From contig DASVWG010000090.1 of the NCBI GenBank assembly GCA_036389695.1, positions 1-18,109 on the forward strand: a stretch of 18,109 nucleotides of DNA, given 5' to 3'. How positions within the stretch are numbered: the stretch's first letter is position 1; every line of letters starts with the position of its first letter. The stretch comes from JALZHR01 sp036389695. Lineage in GTDB: Bacteria; Acidobacteriota; Blastocatellia; Pyrinomonadales; Pyrinomonadaceae. Shown here one piece after another: positions 1-6,283 of the stretch. The position numbers and the translations under genes are program-made. The notes under the pieces were generated by a model. It worked only from the letters and a program-made list of their open reading frames with translations, did no database searches and was not told the origin of the DNA.

Positions 1-10
1 GATTCAAAGC

Positions 11-1423
11 GTGGGACAAATCGCCCAAATAAAAACGCGTGAAGTTTCGACTGGAAAAGCTTCCGTGAAAAGCGAGCTTTCCGGCAAAACAAGCGGCATT
101 CGCGTTTCGCCGAACAGTTATTTCGTCGCGGTTTTTCTGACGACGTTTCTCGCGGCGTTTTTTATTTACCTGGAGCTGGATTTCGCCGGGGCGCTGGCGA
201 TTGTCGTCGGCTGGCTGGTCGTTCCGTCGCTGCTTGTGACGGACAAAATCATTTTCGACGGCGAAACCTTGTCGCGCACCGGATTAATTCCGAGCCTTTG
301 GGCGCGGATAAATCGACAGCCGAATAAATTGAACGTCGGCGACGTCGAACAGGTCGAAACCCAGGCGATGCGCGCGCTGAAACGCGGCGGAAATGTTTTT
401 TATCGTTATCGCACCGCCGTCACCGGAAAAGGTTTGACTTTCACTTTCGCTTCCGGCGGCGATGATTATCGACGGATGGTCAAATCGCTGTTTTCCAGAG
501 TCAACGAAGATTCTCTGGACAATCGCTCAATCGAGCTGCGCGATTATCTGACCGAGCCGAAAGAAACTTTGATGAAAGCCGAATTTGCGAAATTGCCGTC
601 CGCCGAGGTTTTGGAAAATTCGGTCAGCGAATTTCAAATTTCCAATCGCAAAAGAAAAAATTCGACGGCGATTGTCGAAGACCACGAAAAAGCCGAATAT
701 CTGCGCCAGCTGGCAAACGAATTGCGGCTCGCCGGACATCTTTTGCAGGCGCTCGAAGCCTTTCGCCGCGCGCTGCTTTTGAAGCCGTCCGACGCGTGGC
801 TGATTTTTGAATTTGCCCGCTGCCTGCATTCGTTTGCCGGTTCGGAACACAACGAAAAGCTGGAATTAAAAGCGAAAGCCGCGCTGCGCCTGGCGGAAAT
901 TCGCGGACGCCGTGACAGCGAGCTTCTCGCGCGTCTGGGCGAAAGTTATTTTCAATACGGCGAATGGGAGCGCGCGCGCCGCGTTTTCCAGAAAGCGCTG
1001 GACGCGACGCAGGAAAGCTTTCGTTCCGTGCGCGGCTTGGCGGAAATCGCCCTGCGCGAAGGAAAAATCGCGCACGTCATTCATCATTTCGCGACCGCGA
1101 TTCATTTTGCCGACACCAAAGCCCTGCGAAACTGGGCGGAAGCCGAAACCGAATATTTTTCGCGCCTGAATACGGACGAAGATTATATGGAGCAGGAAAT
1201 CCGCCGCATCAACTGGCTGGAAGGAATTTTACGCGGCAAGAAAATGGCTCTCCGCTTTGCGCTCGTCGGCTTTATCGCGATTCTGCTCGGTTTGCTGACC
1301 AATGATTTGATTACCAACGTCGGCTGGACGGTCTCGGCGGTCAGCCTTCTGATTTGGGTCGGCTTGATAATGAGCGGAAATATTCTGGCAGAGCGCAATC
1401 CGCTGGTTGAAGCGGAAGATTAA
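11..1423 (+). CDS. Membrane-anchored TPR protein with PH-like domain (5' end possibly cut)
   Basis: I do not recognise a named family. Residues ~37-54 and ~58-77 form two hydrophobic segments close together (a helical hairpin). Residues ~78-175 are a beta-rich stretch (TDKIIFDGETLSRTG onward) resembling the bacterial PH-like domains that follow such hairpins. Residues ~225-390 are helical with TPR-like spacing (LLQALEAFRRALLLKPSDAW, then GEWERARRVFQKAL). Two more hydrophobic helices follow at ~412-430 and ~436-457, before a short acidic tail. The middle is therefore probably cytoplasmic, anchored at both ends, and likely a protein-interaction scaffold (inference). The GTG at 11 is the first start candidate, but the frame is open to the window edge and no ribosome binding site can be judged, so the true start may lie upstream. 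The gene converges on the ATP-grasp gene. Confidence 0.82.
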   Translation: MGQIAQIKTREVSTGKASVKSELSGKTSGIRVSPNSYFVAVFLTTFLAAFFIYLELDFAGALAIVVGWLVVPSLLVTDKIIFDGETLSRTGLIPSLWARINRQPNKLNVGDVEQVETQAMRALKRGGNVFYRYRTAVTGKGLTFTFASGGDDYRRMVKSLFSRVNEDSLDNRSIELRDYLTEPKETLMKAEFAKLPSAEVLENSVSEFQISNRKRKNSTAIVEDHEKAEYLRQLANELRLAGHLLQALEAFRRALLLKPSDAWLIFEFARCLHSFAGSEHNEKLELKAKAALRLAEIRGRRDSELLARLGESYFQYGEWERARRVFQKALDATQESFRSVRGLAEIALREGKIAHVIHHFATAIHFADTKALRNWAEAETEYFSRLNTDEDYMEQEIRRINWLEGILRGKKMALRFALVGFIAILLGLLTNDLITNVGWTVSAVSLLIWVGLIMSGNILAERNPLVEAED

Positions 1424-1428
1424 ATTTT

Positions 1429-1535
1429 GACACGGAGACAAAGAGACGCGGGGACGCGGAGATAGTTTGCTAATCTCATTCTTGAGATTTAAAAACAAAA
1501 TTCTCCGCGTCCCCGCGTCTTCGTTTCTCCGCGTC
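1429..1535. repeat. Inverted repeat of GACGCGG-type units between convergent genes
   Basis: The left arm (1429-1462) and right arm (1502-1535) are reverse complements at about 29 of 34 positions, around a 39-nt loop. Each arm is made of short near-tandem units such as gacgcgggg and acgcggaga. The right arm ends one base before the ATP-grasp stop codon (TAG, at 1537-1539 on the minus strand) and the left arm begins 5 nt after the TPR gene stop. Transcribed from either side it could fold into a long stem and act as a bidirectional terminator or mRNA 3' end (inference). Confidence 0.8.
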
Positions 1536-1536
1536 T

Positions 1537-2571
1537 CTATTCAGCGTTCGTCGCTTTCTTGGAGCGCGATTTTGTTTCGACTTTGGTTTCGGCTTTCGCT
1601 TTCGGAGCGCGTTTAGCCGCCGGTTTCGCTGCGGTTTCGCCGGCGAGCATTGCCGTCCAGCGATATTCGGGCTGCGCGGGTTCGCCGCTCAGCTTGTTGA
1701 TGACGAAATCGGTCATCGCGTTGACAATCCAGTTGTGGTTGTATTCGCCGACCGAAGCGAGCTCGGCGTCGGGCGCGGGATTCATAAAGTCAATCGCGTA
1801 GGGAATGCCGTCTTTAATCGCAAACTCGACCGTGTTCAAATCATAGCCGAGCGCTTTGCAAATCGTGATAACGTCGCGTTCGACGCGCGCGTGCAGCTCC
1901 GGCGAAAGATAATCTTCGACGTTAACATACTGCATTCCGGACAGATACGGCTGCGACGGGTCATACGGCATAATCAAGACTTTTTCCTGCCCGACGCAGT
2001 AGCAGCGCACGAACTGGTCGTATTCGATGCCTTCCTGCAAGGTCATACACAAAGTTCCGGTCTGGTTGTATTCGTGCCAGAGTTGCTCTAATGAATGAAT
2101 TTTCGAGACGTTTTTCCAGCCGCCGCCGTCGAAAGGTTTCAGGAACGCGGGAAAGCCGACGTAGTCGATAATGCCTTGCCAGTCAATCGGAAATTCGAGA
2201 TTTCTGAGCGATTCGGCGGTGATGTCTTTAATGTAGCTTTCCTGCGGCAGCAGAACGGTTTTCGGAATCGCCACGCCCAATTTCGCGGCTAAACAATAAT
2301 TAAAAAATTTATCGTCAGCCGACCACCAGAACGGGTTGTTGACGATATAAGTTCCTTCCAGCGCGAAACGCTTCAAGGTCGCGCGATAATACGGAACTTC
2401 GTGCGAAATGCGGTCGATGATTAAATCGTAGCGCTTCGGTTCGTCCAGCCGGATGCCGCCGACTTTGACCATTTCGGCGACGATTGCGCCATTACTTTTT
2501 TCATTGATGCTTTTGATAATCGATTCGGGAAACGTCTGCTCGCGCCCGACCAAAATTCCAACTCTTTTCAT
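1537..2571 (-). CDS. ATP-grasp family protein, substrate unknown
   Basis: The protein has 344 residues. Residues ~85-295 resemble an ATP-grasp ligase: an ATP-binding lysine and glycine-rich loop (PAFLKPFDGGGWKNV, 141-155), a beta-strand with an acidic ligand (LQEGIEYDQFVR, ~178-189) and a C-terminal metal/phosphate site (TVEFAIKDG...YAIDFMNPAPDAE, 248-270, with Glu249, Asp261 and Asn264). The N-terminal ~80 residues look like the usual pre-ATP-grasp alpha/beta domain. RimK-like and D-Ala-D-Ala ligase-like members join an amine or amino acid to a carboxylate using ATP; the acceptor cannot be read here. From ~310 the protein continues as a basic Ala/Lys-rich tail, probably disordered. AGAGGAA lies about 11 nt upstream of the ATG. 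It has no operon partner in this window. Confidence 0.85.
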   Translation of the reverse strand: MKRVGILVGREQTFPESIIKSINEKSNGAIVAEMVKVGGIRLDEPKRYDLIIDRISHEVPYYRATLKRFALEGTYIVNNPFWWSADDKFFNYCLAAKLGVAIPKTVLLPQESYIKDITAESLRNLEFPIDWQGIIDYVGFPAFLKPFDGGGWKNVSKIHSLEQLWHEYNQTGTLCMTLQEGIEYDQFVRCYCVGQEKVLIMPYDPSQPYLSGMQYVNVEDYLSPELHARVERDVITICKALGYDLNTVEFAIKDGIPYAIDFMNPAPDAELASVGEYNHNWIVNAMTDFVINKLSGEPAQPEYRWTAMLAGETAAKPAAKRAPKAKAETKVETKSRSKKATNAE

Positions 2572-2802
2572 AGTTTGCTGAATTCCTCTTTTAAAAATTG
2601 ATAGTAAATAATTGCCTGAATTTTCAGATAAACTGAAACTTTTAATTTTAATTGATTCGGCAAATCATCGCAAGGATTACAAAGTCATTGATTAATCGGC
2701 GGCGAAGATAGTAATATTGAATTGTCATCCGTGAAGGATTGACGCCAGCCTGAAACGACAAATCCGACTTCCTGCTTGCAGCCGAAATAGCAATAAAACA
2801 AA
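2572..2802. other. Divergent intergenic region, ATP-grasp and pilT-type genes
   Basis: These 231 bp separate two divergent genes and must hold both promoters. The ATP-grasp side is AT-rich. No convincing -35/-10 pair was found for either gene. The only structure is a weak hairpin (6-bp stem at 2622-2627 and 2633-2638), too small to interpret. Confidence 0.5.
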
Positions 2803-3993
2803 ATGAACCAGCCGATAACAAATCCCGTCAATGCCGCTCCGAATAATTTCGTCAAAGCGCCCGCGCCGCAGATAAACAGCCAGAATCCGGCACTCGCGCA
2901 AAATACGCAGATGTTTCACAGCGTTTTGCACCGTATGCTGAGCGTCGACCCGAAGATAAGCGATTTGATATTTTCGCCCGGTCGCCCGCCGCAGGTCGAA
3001 TTGACGGGCGATTTGCAGGGCGTGCAGATTCCCGGTCTGGAACGCCTGACGCCGCCGCAAATCAAGGCGATGGCTGATTTGATGCTGCACGGCAACGAGC
3101 AGGGCTTGGAAACGCTGGAAAAGAAAGGCTCAGCCGATATTTCCTACAGCGTCAACGGCTTGTGCCGCTTTCGCGTCAACATTTTTCGCCAGCGCGGAAC
3201 CTACGCCATCGTGATGCGCGTGATTCCGACCAAGCCGCCGAACTGGGAAGAACTGAAGCTGCCGTCCGCCGTGATGAACGCGGCGGAGCTGAAAAACGGT
3301 ATAGTTCTGGTGACAGGTCCGACGGGTTCGGGAAAATCGACGACGCTGGCGGCGATTATCGACCTTATAAACTCGACCAAGAAATATCACATCGTCACCA
3401 TCGAAGACCCGATAGAATTTATTCACGAGCACAAGCTCAGCACGGTTCACCAGCGCGAGCTGCACTCGGACACGCCGGATTTCGCGCTCGCCCTCCGCGC
3501 CGCGCTGCGTCAAGCGCCGAAAGTAATCTTAGTCGGCGAGATGCGCGACCGCGAAACCATCGAAGTCGCGATGGAAGCCGCCGAAACCGGACACCTCGTT
3601 TTATCGACGCTGCACACGGTCGACGCCGCCAAAACCATCGACCGCATCATCGGCGTTTTCCCGAAAGTCGAGGAATCGGCTATCCGCACGCGCCTCGCTC
3701 AATCGTTTCGCCGCATCATCTCTCAGCGTTTAATGCCGAAAGTCGGCGGCGGTCGAATCGCCGCCATCGAAATTCTGGTCTCGAATTCGCGCACGCGCGA
3801 ATACATCGAAAAAGGCGAAAAGGAAGGACGCTCGATTGTCGACGCGATGAACGACGGCGAAATCGAAGGAATGCAGACTTTCGACCGCGTGCTCGAAAAA
3901 TTTATCCGCGAAGGCTTGGTCAGAAAAGAAGTCGCCGTCGCCTACGCGACGAATCAAAATAACCTTTTGCTTTCTATCAGCGATTTAGGATAG
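2803..3993 (+). CDS. pilT: PilT/PilU-family type IV pilus retraction ATPase
   Basis: This hexameric cytoplasmic ATPase family depolymerises type IV pili and powers twitching motility. Of 396 residues, 1-38 are an Asn/Pro/Gln-rich extension. The N-terminal PAS-like domain follows (~39-160) and then the RecA-like core: Walker A GPTGSGKST (172-180), Asp box TIEDPIEF (199-206), Walker B VILVGEMRDRET (241-252, catalytic Glu246) and His box TGHLVLSTLHT (262-272). The C-terminus (GMQTFDRVLEKF, ~356-367) resembles PilU more than the classic PilT 'AIRxLIR' end, and the usual N-terminal SDLH motif reads SDLIF (53-57). It may therefore be a PilU-like accessory motor or a lineage-specific PilT. The ATG at 2803 has only a weak A-rich upstream site; Met37 is another possible start. 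It stands alone, followed by a strong hairpin. Confidence 0.93.
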   Translation: MNQPITNPVNAAPNNFVKAPAPQINSQNPALAQNTQMFHSVLHRMLSVDPKISDLIFSPGRPPQVELTGDLQGVQIPGLERLTPPQIKAMADLMLHGNEQGLETLEKKGSADISYSVNGLCRFRVNIFRQRGTYAIVMRVIPTKPPNWEELKLPSAVMNAAELKNGIVLVTGPTGSGKSTTLAAIIDLINSTKKYHIVTIEDPIEFIHEHKLSTVHQRELHSDTPDFALALRAALRQAPKVILVGEMRDRETIEVAMEAAETGHLVLSTLHTVDAAKTIDRIIGVFPKVEESAIRTRLAQSFRRIISQRLMPKVGGGRIAAIEILVSNSRTREYIEKGEKEGRSIVDAMNDGEIEGMQTFDRVLEKFIREGLVRKEVAVAYATNQNNLLLSISDLG

Positions 3994-3998
3994 ATAAC

Positions 3999-4096
3999 AA
4001 AGGCAGAAACGCGACAGTGATGGAGCGTGTTCAAGTTTAGCGATTAGATAAGCTAATCATGGGGACACGCTCCATCACTGTCGCGTTTCCGCCTTT
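3999..4096. repeat. Near-perfect 32-bp inverted repeat downstream of the pilus ATPase gene
   Basis: The arms at 3999-4030 and 4065-4096 are complementary at 31 of 32 positions, with a 34-nt loop. The loop contains a second small stem (gattag 4042-4047 with ctaatc 4053-4058). It begins 6 nt after the stop of the upstream gene. Arm length and perfection exceed a typical intrinsic terminator and there is no U tract after it, so an inserted palindromic element or a large mRNA 3' stabilising hairpin is more likely. Confidence 0.85.
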
Positions 4097-4106
4097 ATTG
4101 CAATAA

Positions 4107-4130
4107 AAAAGGCGGTCAACTCCGCCTTTT
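4107..4130. terminator. Bidirectional intrinsic terminator
   Basis: A 9-bp perfect stem (aaaaggcgg with ccgcctttt) and a 6-nt loop. It is followed by T-rich sequence on the plus strand and preceded by an A run that gives a U tract on the minus strand. It lies between the convergent pilus ATPase gene and the membrane coiled-coil gene, so it can end transcription from both sides. Confidence 0.85.
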
Positions 4131-4154
4131 CATTTTTCTAATATTAAATAAAAT

Positions 4155-5006
4155 CTAGCGATTAACTTCCGGCAAAAGCTCGTAATTGCCCATCTGGCGA
4201 TTGTGCGAGTCGAGCGTGCCCATCGCGTCGGCGGTGGCGTCGAGCATTTGTTTCGTCATCGCGATGGAATCGGAAAGCTGTTCGAAATCGAGCAGAGAGA
4301 ATTTGTCGGGCGTCGACATCGTGACGATTTCGTCGTTCAGATAGCCGAAAAAGTTTTCGATTGATTGAAGCTGTCCTTCGACCAGTTTGACGCTTCTTTC
4401 CAGCTCGTCAAACGAGGCGAGACGGCGTTTTAAGATTTCGACGTTCGTCTGCTGGACGCGTTTCGTTTTTTCGTCCGGCGCGTTTTCGGCGGCGCGGAAC
4501 GCCTGCGATAATTGATTGTGAACCGCTTGCCGGTTGATTGATTTCAGATGCTGTTTGCGGCGGCGATAAACGTCGAGCAGGTCGACGAAATCTTCCCAGC
4601 GCTGGTCGAGCGACGTTAGATTTGACGATAATTGTTTCGCGCCCGTAAATTTCAGATAATTTTTCTTAATCTGCTCTTTCTGCCATTTCAGATATTCGAC
4701 GGCTTCGCGCTCGCGCGGGCTGAAAGTTTTTATCAGCTTGTCGCGATTCGATTTGTGCAGGGCGATGAGGCGCTCTTTTTCGCGGCGGTCGACCAGGCGG
4801 CGATAAGTCGGCAGAACCGGCACGACGACCATATAAATAACTTCAAGCAGGAGGGCGATAAATAGCGGCAAAACGTTTCCGGTATAAGCCGCCGCCACCG
4901 CAAAGCCCGCCAAGCCCCAAAAGTTGACGGGTTCCTTGATTGCTTCTTTGGCGTATTTTGTATTAAATCGGTTGAATTCCTGCTGATATTTCGCTAAGTC
5001 TGCCAT
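4155..5006 (-). CDS. Membrane coiled-coil protein, probable partner of PspA
   Basis: The family is not recognised. Of 283 residues, ~28-65 are hydrophobic (NFWGLAGFAVAAAYTGNVLP and LFIALLLEVIYMVVVPVLP), probably one helical hairpin or two membrane segments. The rest (~68-270) is charged, helical and coiled-coil-like, and presumably cytoplasmic. It lies 91 nt downstream of pspA on the same strand with no obvious terminator between, so the two are probably co-transcribed. Known PspA systems use a membrane partner (PspB/PspC, LiaI or others), and a membrane-anchored helical protein next to pspA could fill that role (inference). No clear Shine-Dalgarno precedes the ATG. The gene ends at a bidirectional terminator. 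Confidence 0.82.
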   Translation of the reverse strand: MADLAKYQQEFNRFNTKYAKEAIKEPVNFWGLAGFAVAAAYTGNVLPLFIALLLEVIYMVVVPVLPTYRRLVDRREKERLIALHKSNRDKLIKTFSPREREAVEYLKWQKEQIKKNYLKFTGAKQLSSNLTSLDQRWEDFVDLLDVYRRRKQHLKSINRQAVHNQLSQAFRAAENAPDEKTKRVQQTNVEILKRRLASFDELERSVKLVEGQLQSIENFFGYLNDEIVTMSTPDKFSLLDFEQLSDSIAMTKQMLDATADAMGTLDSHNRQMGNYELLPEVNR

Positions 5007-5097
5007 AAAGTAAAGTTTAGTCTTTCTTCGTTCGCGCTAAAATCTTCATCTTTGATTTTGAATCCGCCGATGCGGTTGCTTTATTTCGAAAGCCGTC

Positions 5098-5889
5098 TTA
5101 TTTATTTCCCGTATTGTTGCCCTCGTTCAAAAAAAACTGGTTTTGATTATCGGAATTTTTATTTTCCGCCGGATTGCCCGCGCCGAGTTGATTGCCCGCC
5201 GCATTCGACGAACCCGAACCGAGCAAGCCCATCGATTGTTTGTATTCCAGAAGCTTGTCGTGCAGTTGAATGTCCATCGCTTCGCGCTCGATGTCCTGCA
5301 TCTGCGCGTCGACCGAAGACGTGCCGAGCTGCAATTTGGCTTCGGCTGCCGCGACGCGGCGGTCGATTTTTTCGCGCATCTCGGTAAAGGTCGAAGCGTC
5401 GTCGCCGATGTTGAAGGTTTCCATCGTCTGCGCGAGCTGTTCCTGCAATTTGGCTTGTTTGGCGGCGCTGATTAGCTGCATCGCTTCGGCGCTGCGCTTT
5501 TTCATATTCAAAACGTAATTGTCGCGCGCTTTCAGGGCTTGTTTGGAAGCAATCGAAGCGTGTTCGAGCTGGACTGAAGTGCGCTCCAAATCAATCTGCG
5601 CCTGCTGCAATTGACCGATGTACGCGGTGGCGATGTCGTCGCGGTTCATCTTGACGGCGGCTTTGATTTTCGAGTCGAGGTCAACGACCTGCGTCGAGAG
5701 ATTTTCCTTCTGTTTCGCCAGCAGGCGCTCGGTCGCCATCACCTGCGCGACTGAGTTATTCAACTCCGGCACGCGGTCGCGCATATCCCGAATCGTCTGC
5801 TGCAAAACCAATTCGGGATTTTCCATTTTGTCCAAAGCCGCGCCCGTGCTGGCGCGAAATATTCTCGAAATTCTTGCCCACAATCCCAT
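5098..5889 (-). CDS. pspA: PspA/IM30 (Vipp1) family membrane-stress protein
   Basis: PspA is an ESCRT-III-like protein that coats and stabilises stressed inner membrane. Of 263 residues, 1-14 (MGLWARISRIFRAS) are the N-terminal amphipathic helix. The family signature follows: ALDKMENPELVLQQTIRDM at ~18-36, then a long helical hairpin with LLAKQKENLSTQVVDLDSKI and MNRDDIATAYIGQ, and helices up to ~220. The last ~40 residues (~224-263) are Gly/Ser/Asn/Gln-rich and probably disordered, unlike E. coli PspA, which ends near the helical core. AGGAGCT at 5901-5907 (minus strand) sits about 11 nt before the ATG. It is probably first in a two-gene operon with the membrane coiled-coil gene. No PspF-type activator gene is in the window. 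Confidence 0.92.
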   Translation of the reverse strand: MGLWARISRIFRASTGAALDKMENPELVLQQTIRDMRDRVPELNNSVAQVMATERLLAKQKENLSTQVVDLDSKIKAAVKMNRDDIATAYIGQLQQAQIDLERTSVQLEHASIASKQALKARDNYVLNMKKRSAEAMQLISAAKQAKLQEQLAQTMETFNIGDDASTFTEMREKIDRRVAAAEAKLQLGTSSVDAQMQDIEREAMDIQLHDKLLEYKQSMGLLGSGSSNAAGNQLGAGNPAENKNSDNQNQFFLNEGNNTGNK

Positions 5890-6283
5890 TTTTATTATCT
5901 AGCTCCTGATAAATTTGCAAATAAAAGACCAATTGCCAAATTGCTTACGACAACCTCTAAGCCAAAGTTGCATTTTCCCTTTCAAGTATATAGTAAACCC
6001 GAATTATTGAATAGTGAAATCGTAACTAAATGCAAAACGCAAAATGCAAAATGCAAAATATTAGGATTCAAAATTCAGGACTCAAAATTAAGTCTTTTCT
6101 TTCATTTTGCACTTTGCATTTTGCGTTTTGCATTTTCGACGCAAGTTTTTCCAATCAAGCGCGTTCAGCTTCTGACGCGAGTTTTTAAAGCGCTAGTTTG
6201 AAAAAAGAATTTAAGGTAAGATGAAGGCGCGAAAAACCTTTCCCCGAATTCGCGCTCTCAAAAGTTTTATCGAAGGGTAATTT
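5890..6283. other. 394-bp divergent intergenic region, pspA and alpha-2-macroglobulin
   Basis: It contains the pspA ribosome binding site (5901-5907), a possible minus-strand -10 box (TATACT, complement of 5985-5990, no good -35), the heptamer inverted repeat at 6028-6135, and the GAAGGG ribosome binding site (6271-6276) 7 nt before the alpha-2-macroglobulin ATG. A TAAGAT box at 6217-6222 with TTGAAA at 6198-6203 is spaced only 13 nt and is unconvincing. No gene was found in it. Confidence 0.6.
6028..6135. repeat. Inverted repeat with arms of atgcaaa heptamers
   Basis: The left arm (6028-6060) and right arm (6103-6135) are complementary at about 31 of 33 positions with a 42-nt loop. Each arm is four to five near-identical 7-bp units (atgcaaa / tttgcat). 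The loop has its own direct repeat (attcaaaattcag and actcaaaatt, ~6066-6089). It lies between divergent genes, so a terminator role is less obvious than for the other repeats. Confidence 0.85.

Noticed and set aside
2622..2638. Small hairpin downstream of nothing in the ATP-grasp/pilT gap
   Set aside because: A 6-bp AT-rich stem in AT-rich DNA is expected by chance and it does not follow any gene end.
5916..5932. Possible sigma-54 promoter (GG-N10-GC) on the minus strand before pspA
   Set aside because: The -24/-12 spacing and TTGCA fit, but the implied start at about 5905 would fall inside the ribosome binding site, and the middle of the -24 box does not match.
6028..6135. CRISPR-like array of short repeats
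   Set aside because: The units are 7 bp, contiguous and arranged as an inverted repeat, without spacers.
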